Part shown: positions 1 through 11,729 of the stretch, piece after piece
Layout of the letters: each line of letters begins with the position of its first letter
Numbering within the stretch: the first letter of the stretch is position 1
Assembly (NCBI GenBank): GCA_022828595.1
Contig: JAKGHH010000001.1
Span: 73,900,401-73,964,400 of the forward strand
Length of the DNA stretch: 64,000 bases
DNA from: Nelumbo lutea
Lineage: Eukaryota; Streptophyta; Magnoliopsida; Proteales; Nelumbonaceae
Reading direction: 5' to 3'
Translations under genes and position numbers: made by a program
Notes under the pieces: model-generated
The model's input: only the letters and a program-made list of their open reading frames with translations
Databases searched by the model: none
What the model was told of the DNA's origin: nothing

Positions 1-250
1 GCATTGTCTTCCTTGCTCTCTCATTTGGCTCTGGTCCTTAGCAGTCGGTGTTGTCTGCGCTTTGCTTTGTTCCAAGTGGTGTGTAGGTGTTTCATCTATT
101 TTTTTTGCCTGTGACTTGGCTTAGTGATTTTTTGGGTTGGGGTGGCATATTGGAGGTGTTGGTTTTTGCTTTCCTTTCCTTTTTCGTATACCCCTTGTAC
201 ATTTCTTTTTTAATTAATAAAGTTTTTACCTTATTTTTATCAAAATAAAA
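1..250 (+). mobile_element. Probable 3' end of a LINE (L1-like) retrotransposon
   Basis: A T/G-rich stretch ends in an ATTAATAAAGTTTTTACC block followed by TTATTTTTATCAAAATAAAAAG. This is the usual look of the 3' untranslated end of plant L1-type LINEs, which finish in a short A-rich tail. The body would lie left of the window. No coding frame is visible, so the call rests on tail style only. It could instead be the 3' UTR of an ordinary gene. Confidence 0.4.
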
Positions 251-1032
251 AGTAATGGGTGATGGAATGAGAGAAAGTAGATTGAGATGATTGGTCACAT
301 GCATAAAGGACCATCTATAACACTAGTTAGAAAAAGTATAATTTATTACAATTTACGAATTAAAAGAAATAGAAGAGTTAAGGGCACATAAAAAGGGCTT
401 GAATAGAAATAATAAGAAATGATTCAAGTGGTCCTGGTTTAACAATAGATATGGCATTGAACAAAATGGTATGACATGGCAAAGATCATGTACCCAACCC
501 CATATAGTTGTGACAAGGGCCACAAGGCTTAGATGGTGATGATGATGAAATTTCAGTCTGATTGGTCATCCACATGGTAAGAAGGGCCTCTTTTTTCCCA
601 TGCATAATTAGATATTAATCCCCCATTTTGGTATTTGAAGGAAGCTACTACTATAAGAAGCTTTAGTGGCTGAAAAGTAGCTAGTTAGGTTGGGCTCTCC
701 AAAATGTAAAGCTCGACAGAGGGTTTCTAAAATTTGAACAAAAAAATATGACAATTCTCAATAAATTAAGCCCTGTTTTTAGAGATGGATCCTGTCTCAA
801 GGGATTCATATTAGAATCACTATTAAATGGACTTAAAGCCGACTCAACTTGTTTGGTTCATTGGTTACATTATAGAAGAATTTACCAGTAACAAGATATG
901 CACTATAAATGGAACTTTCCATTTATTATACAAAACCATGATTCAGGAATCTTCATTGGGCCTGTAGTTTCTACACAATAACATTAATGGACCCGATAAC
1001 ACATTCAACTCCATCTGAGATTGACCCCATTA
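251..1032. other. Intergenic sequence, no gene seen
   Basis: AT-rich sequence without a convincing reading frame, terminal repeat or RNA gene. Confidence 0.5.
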
Positions 1033-1145
1033 GGCTGTGTTTGTATTAAAGGAAAAAAGGGTAGGAAAGGAAAAGAAATGTAGGGAAATCTATACAAATT
1101 TTTTCACTACCTTTTTCCTTCAAACCAATTAAACCAAACATAGCC
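1033..1145. mobile_element. Small Tourist-like MITE (hairpin)
   Basis: The ends are GGCTGTGTTTG and CAAACATAGCC, and the interior is largely self-complementary (GAAGGAAAAA.. against ..TTTTTCCTTC). The left flank is TTA and the right flank TTG, an imperfect form of the TTA duplication made by PIF/Harbinger transposases. The element at 16181-16268 has related arms, so this is a small family. There is no coding capacity. Confidence 0.55.
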
Positions 1146-2437
1146 TTGTTGTATGAGCCCCCCTTATTCAAAGTTAAGTCAACTTCATCACCATCTTGAA
1201 CCACATGAAAAAGACAAAAAAAAAAAAGGGTGCTCAAATCACTTGTCTGGAAGAAAGAGAAAAGGGCTACATGACAAATAGCAACAAAGATTTGCAAATT
1301 CAAGACATTATTCTTGAGATTAAGATTGTTCATCTTGGGTTGTCCAAATTGATTCAATGGTCCCGATTTGCGCATTGGTTGGACCATAGTGTTGATCACC
1401 ATCTATTTTTTCCTCCAAAAAACTGTTCAATTTTGGACTTCTTTTTAAACAAATTGGTAGCTAGAAAAAGAAGGGGGCATCCATTACAAAGGTTAGTCAA
1501 CAGATTGGATGATGAGTCGAGTAGGATTCTTGTTGTTTTGTTCATTAACGAATCTCCATGCCAGTCACGGGTTCTTCCTCCCTTCTTTGGGAAAAGAATA
1601 AAGATGGATTATGCCACCTTATTCTTAGTACCTAAATTTAATTAATTAGTTACGGATTTTTCTGTCCCAAATAGGCTCATGGAATACCATGGTGATTAAG
1701 CGACAACCCAAAAGAGTTCATGTTTGGGATTTTTTTTTGGCGCAGTTCTCTTTAAGCCATGTTTGGTGAGCCCAAATCAGTTGTCAGTTAGCCACTTAAC
1801 CATGAAAAATTCTAAAGTAAGGTAATTGGTTAAGGCAAAACCTTTGATGCAATTGCTGCACCATGTAATAAAAGAGATAAATTGATTATACACGATGGTA
1901 AATGCATGTTATTAAGTATGAAAGTATGTGAATTATAAACAAATAAAAAATTATTAATTAATTGAGTTTTAAATTTAATATACAACCAATATAACACTTG
2001 CAACTGTGAGTGTATTAACCCAAATTCCCCTAGATATAGTAGCAAAAGAAGGTGCTACACGCAAATTAATATGCATGGAGAAACTTTTTCTTCACGAGTC
2101 AATTTACTTCTTGCATTGCAGATTAGTCAAAGTTTTTGCAAATTTCTTGCACGTAATAATCGCATCATTTTCTCTTGATATTAATGGCCGAATGTCACCG
2201 TTCCAAGTTTCAACTATAAAGTCATGGATACGGGCAAAGTTTCTAATTCGCTTTTCTTATGCGAATCTATCACTGCTAAAACAATAAATTTGGTTGTCCT
2301 TAACTTTTTTACCGAAATGTTCACCATGTGAGCATGCAATTATTCGGAATCTTTTTCTAGGCATTTGAAAATTGGGATGGAATTAGATTATCATGATGAT
2401 CTGCTATGCAAAATTTGTACAACTGTCAATGGGTCAG
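1146..2437. other. Intergenic sequence, no gene recognised
   Basis: An open frame at 1196-1645 (+) has low-complexity, charged content, no recognisable domain and an equally long frame on the opposite strand. I do not regard it as a gene. The rest is AT-rich and featureless up to the Copia A target site. Confidence 0.5.
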
Positions 2438-2442
2438 GTTTC

Positions 2443-3251
2443 TGTTGGGCCCAGTCCATTATGGGATATTGACCCATATTATAGCCCACTCTCTTTCAGC
2501 CAACTGTTTTTTTTTAAGAAAAGAAAAACAAAAACTAGGGGTTAGATTTTCTTTTGCATGCGGCGTGTTGAAGAGAGAGAGGAAAAGAGAGAACTTTCCG
2601 ATCGAGCATAAATTTGGACAGTAAGTGGATAACTCATTTTTCTTCATTCTGAACGGTCGGATCTTTGATCGGAGCTCTGAATCGTCGGTTATTTGAGGTC
2701 GAACAGAAGTAACTCATAGTTGTTCGAGAAAATAAAACATTTCGCGGCAATCTTCATCAATTATTCTGATCAATGGACATTTGTGGTTCGATTTGGCTGA
2801 AATTTGGTGGGATTGTTCGAAACTCAAAGACCTACGATCGGAACGGTGGAGATCTGATTTGGAGTAGTGAAGGTCTCCATGTTGTGGCCTGAACAGTAGC
2901 CGCGTTTGTGAGTTTTTTCTGACTGTTATTTTCACCGCTTTTGGTATTCTCGTTTGTATGTTTGAGAATCTGTATTTGCTCTAAGTTTGGGAGCATATTG
3001 TGGTATTTGAGTTGCTGTAATTGTTACATCAAATTATTAGTGGAGATTTTTTGTTGGGTCTCCTTGGCCCTGTGGTTTTTACCTTTCACATTGGAGGGGT
3101 TTTCCACGTTAAATATCGTGTGTGTCTCTCTTTGCTTGGCTTATGATTGTTTTTGTTGATATCTTGTTTGGAATTGTGATAGCTGAATATCTACAAGTTT
3201 TTATTTTTGAGAGAGAAATAGTTTGTGGATAAACTTAGTTTCTTCCCAACA
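2443..3251 (+). repeat. 5' LTR of Copia A (809 bp)
   Basis: Starts TGTTGGGCCC and ends TTCTTCCCAACA. It pairs with 7351-8223 along its whole length but lacks about 64 bp after the GAGAGAGAGGAAAAGAGAGAA tract (near 2590), where the 3' copy continues with AATCGAAATACTG. The gap lies between short GAACTTT-like matches, so a small deletion after insertion is the simplest explanation. Confidence 0.95.
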
Positions 3252-3254
3252 AAG

Positions 3255-3267
3255 TGGTATCAGAGCC
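3255..3267 (+). other. Primer-binding site of Copia A
   Basis: TGGTATCAGAGCC lies three bases inside the 5' LTR. It is complementary to the 3' end of plant initiator methionine tRNA and would prime minus-strand cDNA synthesis. Confidence 0.9.
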
Positions 3268-3298
3268 AAGTTATTTGTTTGTGGATTTGTTTGATTGC

Positions 3299-4269
3299 AT
3301 GATGGAGCCTAATTATGGTAGAATGATTAGTTTGAATGACACCAATTACCACAAGTGGAGAGGAAAAATGAAGGATCTACTATTTGTGAAAAAGTTACAT
3401 TTACCAATTTTTTCTACTCAAAAACCTAAAAATAAATCTGATGAAGAATGGACTTTTGAGCATGAGATGGTTTGTGGCTTTATTCGACAATGGGTAGATG
3501 ATAGTGTTTTGAATCATATTGCTAATGATTCGTATGCCAGAACCTTGTGGGATAAGCTTGAGACTTTGTATGCCTCTAAATCTGGGAACAATAAATTATT
3601 TCTGTTGAAACAGGCTATGAATTTGAGGTACAAGGAAGGTACTCCTATTTCTGATCACATAAGTGAATTTCAGGGGTGCTTTGATCAATTGTCCGACATG
3701 GGTATAAAATTTGAAGGTGAAATTTTGGGACTTTGGTTGCTTATACTCTACCTGACTCTTGGGAAAATTTGCGTGTGACTTTATCCAGTTCTGCTCCTGG
3801 TGGTGTAGTGAACTTGGAATATGTAAAAGTTGTTGTTTTGAATGAAGAAGTCAGACGACGAACTCAGCAAGCATCATCTTCTCAATCAGAGGTTTTGATT
3901 ACTGAAAACAGGGGGAGAAGCAATGATAGAAACCGAGGACAAGGTAACAGAGGTAAAAGTAAGGCTAGAAGCAAATCAATGTCTAAGTACAAAAACCTTG
4001 AATGTAACTATTGTGGTAAAAAGGGACATATCAAAAGATTTTGTTTTCAACTGAAGAAAGACAATAAAGGTAACAAAGGTAAGCAACAAAATAAAGATAA
4101 TGATAATGATGATCGTGTTGCCACCACCACTATAGGTGATCTTGTGATTGTCTGTGATGAGAATTTGATTAATATTGCTTGTGATGAGACAAGTTGGGTT
4201 GTTGACAGTGGTGCCTATTTTCATGTTGCATCGAGAAATGATTTTTTTCACATCTTATACTCTAGGTGA
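3299..4269 (+). pseudogene. gag: Copia A gag and protease, frameshifted
   Basis: The likely start is the ATG-ATG at 3299-3304. The first 160 codons carry the copia gag fold (NDTNYHKWRGKMKDLL). A frame change near 3725-3760 moves the reading to a second frame beginning ENLRVTLSS. That frame holds a zinc knuckle, CNYCGKKGHIKRFC (C-X2-C-X4-H-X4-C, about 4000-4045), for nucleic-acid binding. It ends with the protease active-site region VVDSGA (4198-4215). A further frame change near 4260 leads into the pre-integrase region. Gag would build the cytoplasmic particle and the protease would cut the polyprotein; in this copy neither can be made intact. Confidence 0.85.
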
Positions 4270-5440
4270 TTATGGGGTTTTAAAGATGGGTAATAATGGT
4301 TTGTCAAAGGTGATTGGCATTGGCACTATTTGTCTAAAAACAAGTAATGGGACTGAATTGATTTTGAAAAATGTCAGACATGCATCAGACATTCATTTGT
4401 ATCTGATTTCTACCGGTGTTCTTGATGATGATGGTCATGTTAGTACCTTTGGTAATGGACAATGGAAACTCTCGAAAGGTTCTTTGGTTGTGGCACGTGG
4501 AAAGAAGTATTCTGGTCTATATTGGACCAAGACTTCAGTTTCCATTGATGGTGTGAATGCAGTTGAGTGTGATAACTCATCAATGTTATGGCACAAAAGA
4601 CTAAGTCACATCAGTGAGAAGGGACTTGATTGTTTGGCGAGAAAGAATCTATTTTCAGGTTTGAAAGGTGCAATGTTAGAAAAGTGTGCTCATTGGTTGG
4701 CTGGGAAACAAAATTGAGTCTCTTTCAAGAGCCATCCCCCCTCTAGGAAATCAGAGTTGCTTGAGTTGGTGCATTCAGATCTGTGTGGTCCGATGAAGAC
4801 AAAAACATTTGGTGGTGCATTTTATTTTGTTACTTTTATTGATGATCATTCAAGGAAACTTTGGGTTTATGTTTTGAAGAGTAAAGACCAGGTACTTGGT
4901 GTCTTTAAGCAATTTCAGGCTTCTGTTGAGAGGGAAACAGGGAAGAAACTGAAATGTATTCGCACTGATAATGGTGGTGAATATTGTGGACCATTTGATG
5001 AGTACTGCAGGCAGTAGGGCATTAGACACCAGAAGACGCCCCCTAAGACACCTCAGCTTAATGGCCTGGCAGAGAGGATGAACAGGACGTTGATGGAGAG
5101 AGTTAGATGTTTGCTTTCAAAAGCAAAGTTGCTTGGATCTTTTTGGGGTGAGGCTTTATATATTGCTGCACATGTTATTAATTTATCTCTTATTGTTGTT
5201 TTGCAAGCTGATGTTCCTGACAGGGTGTGGTACGGAAAAAATGTATCCTATGACCACTTACGTGTCTTTGGCTGTAAAGCATTTGCGCATGTGCCAAAAG
5301 ATGAAAGGTCCAAGTTAGATGTCAAGACAAGACAATGTATCTCCATTGGCTATGGTCACGATGAATTTGGCTATAGATTGTACGATCCAGTTGAAGAGAA
5401 GCTTGTAAGAAGTCGTGATGTTATTTTTATGGAGGATTAG
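4264..5440 (+). pseudogene. Copia A integrase region, with stops
   Basis: The gag-pre-integrase segment (MLWHKRLSHISEKGL, about 4583-4630) contains the HHCC-type zinc-binding residues and ends at a TGA at 4715. The integrase core follows: LELVHSDLCGP holds the first acidic residue and CIRTDNGGEY the second. A TAG at 5015-5017 interrupts it. The core resumes as LNGLAERMNRTLMERVRCLL with the conserved Glu helix, then the C-terminal GYRLYDPVEEKLVRSRDV segment before a stop at 5438. Integrase would insert the cDNA into chromosomes; this copy is broken. Confidence 0.85.
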
Positions 5441-5770
5441 ACCATTGAGGATATTGATAAGGCGGAGAAAACAGAGTCTTCAAGTACTGATGGATTGGTT
5501 GATCTTAATCCAATTCCTGAGAAACATATGCCTAGTGTAGCTGAATTTGGTAATCATGATGATGGCCAGAATCATATTCATGATGATTTGGTTGAATATA
5601 ATGATGATGATGTTACTGATGATATTGATGCTTCTACTAGTGGTGCTATTGGTGAACCAGTTGCCCCACTTTGAAGGTCTTCTAGACAGCATATTCCCTC
5701 CACTCGCTATTCGTCTAATGAATATGTACTTCTCACTGATGGGGGAGAACCTGATTGCTACAAAGAGGCT

Positions 5771-7300
5771 ATGGAGTTTGAGCACAAGAAAGAATGGGTT
5801 GCCGCTATGAATGATGAGATAAAATATTTGGTTGACAACCATACTTTTGAGCTAGTCAAGTTGCCTAAGGACAGGAAAGCTTTGCAAAGGTGGGTTTACA
5901 AGTTAAAGACTGAGGAGAATACTTCTAATCCACGATACAAAGCTAGATTAGTTGTCAAAGGCTATCGTCAGAAAAAGGGAATTGACTTAGAGGAGATTTT
6001 CTCGCCTGTTGTCAAAATGTCTTCTATCTGAGTTGTTCTTGGTTTGGCAGCCAGTCTTGATTTAGAGGTTGAGCAAATGGATGTAAAAACTGCTTTCCTT
6101 CACAGTGATTTGGAGGAGGAAATTTACATGGAACAACCAGAAGGTTTCGTGGTGAAGGATAAAGAAGACTATGTCTGCAGATTGAAGAAAAGTCTATATG
6201 GGTTGAAACAAGCCCCGAGACAATGGTACAAGAAGTTTGAGTTTGTTATGATCCAATAGGGACTCAAGAAGACAACCTCAAACCATTGTGTTTTTGTGCA
6301 GAAGTTTTCTGATAATGACTTCATCATTTTATTGCTCTATGTCGATGGCATGTTGATTGTTGGTCATAACTGTTCTAGAATTGACAGGTTGAAAAATGAG
6401 CTTAGTAAGTCTTTTGCAATGAAAGACTTGGACCAGCAAGACATATACTTGGCATGCAGATTACTCGTGACAGAGAGGCCAAGAAGTTGTGGTTATCTCA
6501 AGAGAAGTATATTGAGAAAATACTTCAGTGGTTTCATATGGATAAGGCTAAAGTGGTAAGTACACCTCTTGCTTTACACTTTAAGCTTAGTATTAGTCAA
6601 GCTCCTTCTAGTGATAAAGAAAAAGGAGAAATGCAACGTATTCCTTATGCATCAGCAGTAAGAAGTTTAATGTATGCAATGGTTTGCACAATGCCTGATA
6701 TAGTTCATGCAGTTGGTGTTGTTAATCGTTTTCTGTCCAATCCAGGTAGAGAACATTGGACTGTTGTGAAGTGGATATTGAGATATCTCCGGTGTACTTT
6801 AGTTTAAAACTATGTTTTGGAATTGGGAAACCTATTCTTTGTAGTTTTACAGATTCAGACATGGCTGGGGATGTTGTTCTAGAAAGTCTACTTCTGGTTA
6901 TTTGATTACCTTTGCAGGGGGAGCTGTGGCCTAGCAGTCTAGGTTGCAAAAGTGTGTTGCATTGTCTACGACTGAGGCTGAGTTCATCGCTATTACTGAA
7001 GCATGTAAGGAGTTGCTGTGGATGAAAAAGTTTGTGCATGAACTTGGTTTCACTCAAAAGAGGTATGTCTTATATTGTGATAGTCAGAGTGCTATTCATC
7101 TTGGTAAGAATCCAACATTTCATAATAGATTGAAGCATATTGATGTAAGATATCATTGGATTCGAAATGTTTTGAACTCCAAGTTGATTGAACTTGAAAA
7201 GATTCACACTGACAAAAATGCTGCTGACATGATGACAAAAGTGGTGCCTCGAGAGAAGCTTGAACTATGTGCCGGAGCAGTCGGCCTTAAATTTGCATAG
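5771..7300 (+). pseudogene. Copia A reverse transcriptase and RNase H, with stops
   Basis: Reverse transcriptase starts with EWVAAMNDEI and has the copia motifs YKARLVVKGYRQKKGIDLEE, MDVKTAFLHSDLEEEIYM and LKKSLYGLKQAPRQWYKKF. The catalytic motif is LLYVDGMLIVG (about 6331-6363), so the second Asp of YVDD is a Gly. RNase H follows, with TTEAEFIAITEACKELLW and LYCDSQSAIHLGKNPTFH, and ends at the TAG at 7298-7300. Stops at 6029, 6257 and 6805 and frame changes break the frame. The C-terminus lies 40 bases before the purine tract. Confidence 0.87.
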
Positions 7301-7340
7301 TTGCCTTTTTTGAAGTGTCTCTATTCTCTCATGGGCTGGC

Positions 7341-7349
7341 AGGGGAGAA
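7341..7349 (+). other. Polypurine tract of Copia A
   Basis: AGGGGAGAA sits two bases before the 3' LTR. This is the expected position for the RNase-H-resistant primer of plus-strand synthesis. Confidence 0.85.
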
Positions 7350-7350
7350 T

Positions 7351-8223
7351 TGTTAGGCCTAGCCCATTATGGGATATTGACCCATATTATAACCCACTCT
7401 CCTTCAGCCAACTGTTTTTTTTTTAAGAAAAGAAAAACAAAAACTAGGGGTTAGATTTTCTTTTGCGTGCGGCGTGTTGAAGAGAGAGAGGAAAAGAGAG
7501 AAATCGAAATACTGTACAGATTTCTCAGTGCGCAGAGTTCATCAAATGGTCGGAACTTTTCGATCCACCGTCCGATCGAGCATAAATTTGGAAAGTAAGT
7601 GGATAACTCATTTTTCTTCATTCTGAACGGTTGGATCTTTGATCGAAGCTCTGAATCGCCGGTTATTTGAGGTCGGACAGAAGCAACTCGTAGTTGTTCG
7701 GGAAAAAAAACATTTCGCGGCAGTCTTCATCAATTATTCTGATCAATGGTCATTTGTGGTTCGATTTGGCTGAAATTTGGTGGGATTGTTCAAAACTCAC
7801 AGACCTACGATCGGAATGGTGGAGATCTGATTTGGAGTAGTGAAGGTCTCCATGTTGTGGCCTAAACAGTAGCCACGTTTGTGAGTTTTTCTGATTGTTA
7901 TTTTCACCGCTTTTGGTATTCTCGTTTGTATGTTTGAGAATCTGTATTTACTCTAAGTTTGTGAGCATATTGTGGTGTTTGAGTTGCTGTAATTGTTACC
8001 TCAAGTTATTAGTGGAGATTTTTTGTTGGGTCTCCTTGGCCTCGTGGTTTTTACCTTTCACATTGGAGGGGTTTTCCACGTTAAATATCGTGTGTGTCTC
8101 TCTTTGCTTGGCTTATGATTGTTTTTGTTGATATCTTGTTTGGAATTGTGATAGCTGAATATCTACAAGTTTTTATTTTTGGGAGAGAAATAGTTTGTGG
8201 ATAAACTTAGTTTCTTCCCAACA
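7351..8223 (+). repeat. 3' LTR of Copia A (873 bp)
   Basis: Begins TGTTAGGCCT and ends TTCTTCCCAACA. It matches the 5' LTR throughout and keeps the 64-bp segment missing there. It is followed directly by the GTTTC target duplication. Confidence 0.95.
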
Positions 8224-8228
8224 GTTTC

Positions 8229-8613
8229 AACCAATTCATGATCGATTTGGTCTTGACATGATAGAGTAAAAAACTGTGGTTTTTTTTATGTATTTAAAAG
8301 TTGTGTTTGGTTCCATGGAAAATAAGATAAAAAAATTAAGAAATTTCACAAAACTTATTAACAATCTTCTCTCAATCTTCTATTTTTCTTATATATATCA
8401 TATAAAATGACCAATTAACCAGTAAATCTAATTCCAATTACAGGGTTGGATTGGCTCGGGTATAATGGATTAACCTGGACAATTAACAACCCTAAAAGCC
8501 TTTAAGCATAGACTGGTAAGCTCGTTAGGAGAATGACACAAGCCCTACTTCAAAGTCTATAACTGTGGAATTAGACTTGGTTTTCAAGATTGATATGATA
8601 CTCTACATTTGGG
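8229..8613. other. Intergenic spacer
   Basis: AT-rich sequence between Copia A and the next hAT element. No gene or repeat structure recognised. Confidence 0.5.
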
Positions 8614-9013
8614 GTTGTAATTAGGGGTGGCAACGGGCCGATATTCTCACGAGCTGTTTGAGCTCGGCTCGTGAAAAGCTTGGTTCAACTCGATTTTAAC
8701 CGAGCTCGAGTTCAAGTTTGAGCCTATTAGAACTCGGCTCGTGAGTCTCATGAGCTGGCTTGAATATATATATATATATATATGCATAAAATAATATATA
8801 TAATAAATTTATAGAAAATAATATATATAATAAAAATATTATAATTATTAATTTTTTAAATATCAAATAGAAGATATTTTTATATATAACTTTTTATTTT
8901 TATGAATACTTTTTCTCAAAATCGAGCTCGAGCTTATGAATTTTTTACTCAAGCCGAGCTTGAGCCTTGTACTATTTGGCTCGACTCGGCTTGAATCCAC
9001 TCCTAGTTGTAAT
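8614..9013. mobile_element. Non-autonomous hAT element with perfect 8-bp target duplication
   Basis: The element is 8622-9005. It begins TAGGGGTGG and ends CCACTCCTA, and is flanked by the identical 8-bp repeat GTTGTAAT (8614-8621 and 9006-9013). The subterminal regions are packed with GAGCTCGGCTCG-like short repeats in both orientations, and the centre is AT-rich with a (TA)n run near 8765. Eight-base duplications and TAGGG/CAGGG termini are hAT features. The subterminal repeats look like candidate transposase-binding sites. No coding capacity. Confidence 0.88.
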
Positions 9014-9300
9014 CGAATGGATTGGATTCAAATTTAATTTACGTGCCTTATTGTGGTCTAACATGATAATTAATAAATAAATAACAAAAAATACAATTTT
9101 AAAAACCTAATTACTTTTAATTTTAACTTATGCATGTATAATAAATTGGTATAAATATAAAAATGTAACTTTATTAGTTATAAACTTTATATAATTGTGT
9201 GTATATATCACATTTGTATTTTAATTGAGTCAAATGGATTTAAGTCTACTTCTAATTTGATTATTAATTGGATGCAAGTTCTAACATCCAAATCTGGGAT

Positions 9301-9745
9301 TAGGGGTGTCCAAATTTAGTTACCAAACCAAAAATGAAACTGAACTAAATTGAATAAGCCGATTCAATTTGGTGTGTTCAATTTTTGGTATGGTTCAATT
9401 TAGTAATTTAAAAAATATTGGTCTTCAATTTTCGATTCGGTTTGAGAAAAATTTTCAACCAAACCAAACCGAAAAATCAAATTAACCAAATCAAATACAT
9501 ATATTCATATTTTAATTATAAATATTGACATTAATATTTACATTACTATATATTAACAGTAGTATATATATTAGTATTAATATATAATATGTATTTTGAT
9601 TATAAATGTTGATATATTTTAATGTTTATATAAATGTAAAATACATAGATATTTTAATTAACCAACTTAAAACCAAACTGAACCGACTTGAATTGCTTTG
9701 ATTTGGTTTAGTTTTAAGCCTAATTTAGTTTGGTTTGGTTTTTTA
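9301..9745. mobile_element. hAT-like element, right end not resolved
   Basis: Begins TAGGGGTGTCCAAAT, the same terminus type as 8622-9005 and 41544-41941. The interior is rich in CCAAACCGAA and TTCGGTTTGG repeats in both orientations around an AT-rich core. I could not find a matching CACCCCTA end or a copy of the left flank TCTGGGAT, so the 3' boundary is approximate and the element may be truncated. Confidence 0.55.
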
Positions 9746-9984
9746 AAATGGCCTAACCGAAATGACAGTTAGGTTTTATTTTTGAAATGAACCGACTGAA
9801 TGAAAAACCCTATTTGAGACAATTGAATTGGATGTTGAACCAGGGATTGGCCTTTTGGAGTCCATTAACAGTCCTATATCTCTCAAAGGAAATGAAGATT
9901 TTGATAAATCCACTTTTCTACATTTGTTGAAAGTTTCATGTAGGTTTAAAAGCCTAATTTGATCAATGATCAATTAATAATAGT

Positions 9985-10130
9985 TAATAGATGTCAACGG
10001 GTTGAGCTAAATTGTAAACTTGACTTGACTTGACCTTGTCAAGTTGGGTTTGGTTAGGTTTATTAGGGAGTAGGGTTGGATTAGGGTTTTGATTCTTCAA
10101 CAAGGTTTTATTTGGATTTGGCTAACCCAT
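9985..10130. mobile_element. hAT end fragment
   Basis: TAGATGTCAACGGGTTGAG followed by repeated TTGACTTGACC resembles the left end of the element at 24233-24801. No right end or target duplication is visible. Confidence 0.4.
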
Positions 10131-10202
10131 CTTGCTGGATCATGATACCTTACACATATAAAATGTATTCTTATAATTTGGTGTAACTTCTAACATCTAA
10201 CT

Positions 10203-10327
10203 TTAGAATCAGTTTGGAAGGAGTACAAATACAAATATGTACAGTACAAATACATACAAAGCAACACAAAATGTAAGGTTTTGCACTGTACATATTTGTA
10301 TTTGTACTCCTTCCAAACTGAGCCTTA
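10203..10327. mobile_element. Tourist-like MITE, family T, copy 1
   Basis: The element is 10206-10324. It is a long hairpin: AGTTTGGAAGGAGTACAAAT on the left is exactly mirrored on the right, ending AACTGAGCC. It is flanked by TTA on both sides (10203-10205, 10325-10327), the PIF/Harbinger target duplication. Related copies lie at 27228-27315, 36024-36084 and 37886-37992. Confidence 0.85.
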
Positions 10328-10346
10328 AAGTTTAGGATTTGATTAT

Positions 10347-10442
10347 TGTTTTTAGGCCTGAGATATCAGAGAAGGAGAGGAAGAGAGGAAGAGAGAAAAG
10401 AGAAGAGAGGACATTTGGGTTCAAAACATGCAGCTGGTGGCT
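10347..10442 (-). repeat. Truncated 3' LTR stub of Copia B
   Basis: Matches 14889-14998 (TGTTTTTAGGCCTGAGATAT against TGTTTTCAAGTCTGAGATAT, then the GAGAGGAAGAGAGGAAGA tract). It stops at a shared GGCTCT and runs directly into RNase H coding sequence. The LTR start, purine tract and end of RNase H have therefore been deleted. Confidence 0.75.
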
Positions 10443-11400
10443 CTTGCTACAATGTTTTGTTTCTTGCTTCTCCATGTGATTAGGTTTCCTCCCGCAAAGA
10501 TACAATACCCACTAGTAGACTTTATGTTATCTACTGATCCAACCCAATCAACATCAATATACACCTCAACCTTCAAGTGACCATTCTTCTAGAAAAGTAA
10601 ACTAGCCCCTGGGAATTTCTTTAGGTACTTGAGGATTCTATCAGTTGCCTCTAAGTGTGTAGTCTTATGAGCATGCATGAATTGGCCAATAACACCCACA
10701 ACATAAGCAATGTCCGATCATGTCATAAACAAATATAATAGTCTGCCCACAAGTTTCTAGAATTGTTTCACATCCTTGATAGTCTCTGGAATTGTTTCTT
10801 GTATCTTGTAATAAATTTATGATGTATTTTCTTTTAGAAATGAAGATCCCCCTTTTTGAGCGGGCCACTTCAATTCCAAGAAAATACTTCAAGGGACCTA
10901 GATCTTTCACCTCAAGTTTAGTGGCTAGGAACTCCTTTAATCTCTGAATTTCCACCTTACAATCGCTTGTGATCACTATGTTGTCAATATACACTATCAA
11001 GGCTACAATTTTTCCCTCCCCTTTTTTCACAAATAATGTATGATTTGTCTATCACTGTTTATAACCAATCTACTGAACGACTAGATGAAAGTTGCTGAAC
11101 CAAGCTCTCGATGATTGTTTTAGTCCGTATAAGGACTTTTTTAACATACATACCTTTTTTCCTTAGTCTTGAGCATAGAAACTAGGACGTTGCACCATGT
11201 ACACCTCCTCTTCAAGATCATCATTCAGGAAGGCATTTTTAATATCTAACCGGTGGAGATCACAATCAAGGTTAGTAGTAAGAGAAAAAAGAGCTCTAAT
11301 GGAATTCATCTTAGCAACCAGAGCAAATGTCTCTACATAGTCTACACCATACACTTGAGTAAACCCTTTTGCCACCAACCGAGCTTTGTACCTTTCTACT
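10443..11400 (-). pseudogene. Copia B reverse transcriptase and RNase H fragment
   Basis: On the minus strand the reverse transcriptase reads VAKGFTQVYGVDYVETFALV, then LHRLDIKNAFLNDDLEEEVYM (about 11190-11270). The catalytic region is ALIVYIDNIVITS, with YIDN where YVDD is normal, followed by VKDLGPLKYFLGIEVARS (about 10870-10930). Near 10450-10510 the RNase H segment reads FAGGNLITW and is then cut off by the deletion that fuses it to the LTR stub. Several stops and frameshifts are present. Confidence 0.8.
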
Positions 11401-11729
11401 GTACCATCAACCCTATACTTTACTGCAAAAGCCCACTATCTTGCACCCTACCGGTTCCTTTTTCACAGGAAGGTCCACTAATTCCCATGAAAAGAGGATG
11501 AGATGTTCTCATATGAGATAAAGTGGGAGATATGATGTTTGGTGATACATGACCTAAATCTATTCCTTTGTGCAATAGGGATGTCAAGGTCATTGATAGA
11601 AGAAGAATCAATAGCAGTAGGGTAAAAAATGTCAATAGGAATAATGGTACCTAGTGGAATGGGATCTATCCCCGATGAATCTGATGATGTTGGTAGTACA
11701 GTTTCAAATTGCTCTACAGCTTTCAAACC

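Larger units (their letters stand above)
2438..8228 (+). mobile_element. Copia A: complete but decayed TNT1-94-like LTR retrotransposon
   Basis: The element itself runs 2443-8223. It is flanked by a perfect 5-bp target duplication GTTTC (2438-2442 and 8224-8228). LTRs begin TG and end CA. A primer-binding site matching the initiator-Met tRNA 3' end follows the left LTR, and a purine tract precedes the right one. Domain order is gag, protease, integrase, reverse transcriptase, RNase H, which is the Copia order. Several stops and frameshifts split the polyprotein, and the reverse transcriptase motif reads YVDG instead of YVDD, so the copy cannot be autonomous. The LTRs differ at roughly 7 percent of compared sites by eye, plus one 64-bp gap. 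Confidence 0.95.

Noticed and set aside
1046..1645. Overlapping open frames on both strands (118 and 149 residues)
   Set aside because: Low-complexity, no domain, no splice or promoter context; part overlaps the MITE at 1033-1145.
5480..5842. Minus-strand frame of 120 residues within Copia A
   Set aside because: Shadow of the Asp-rich linker between integrase and reverse transcriptase.
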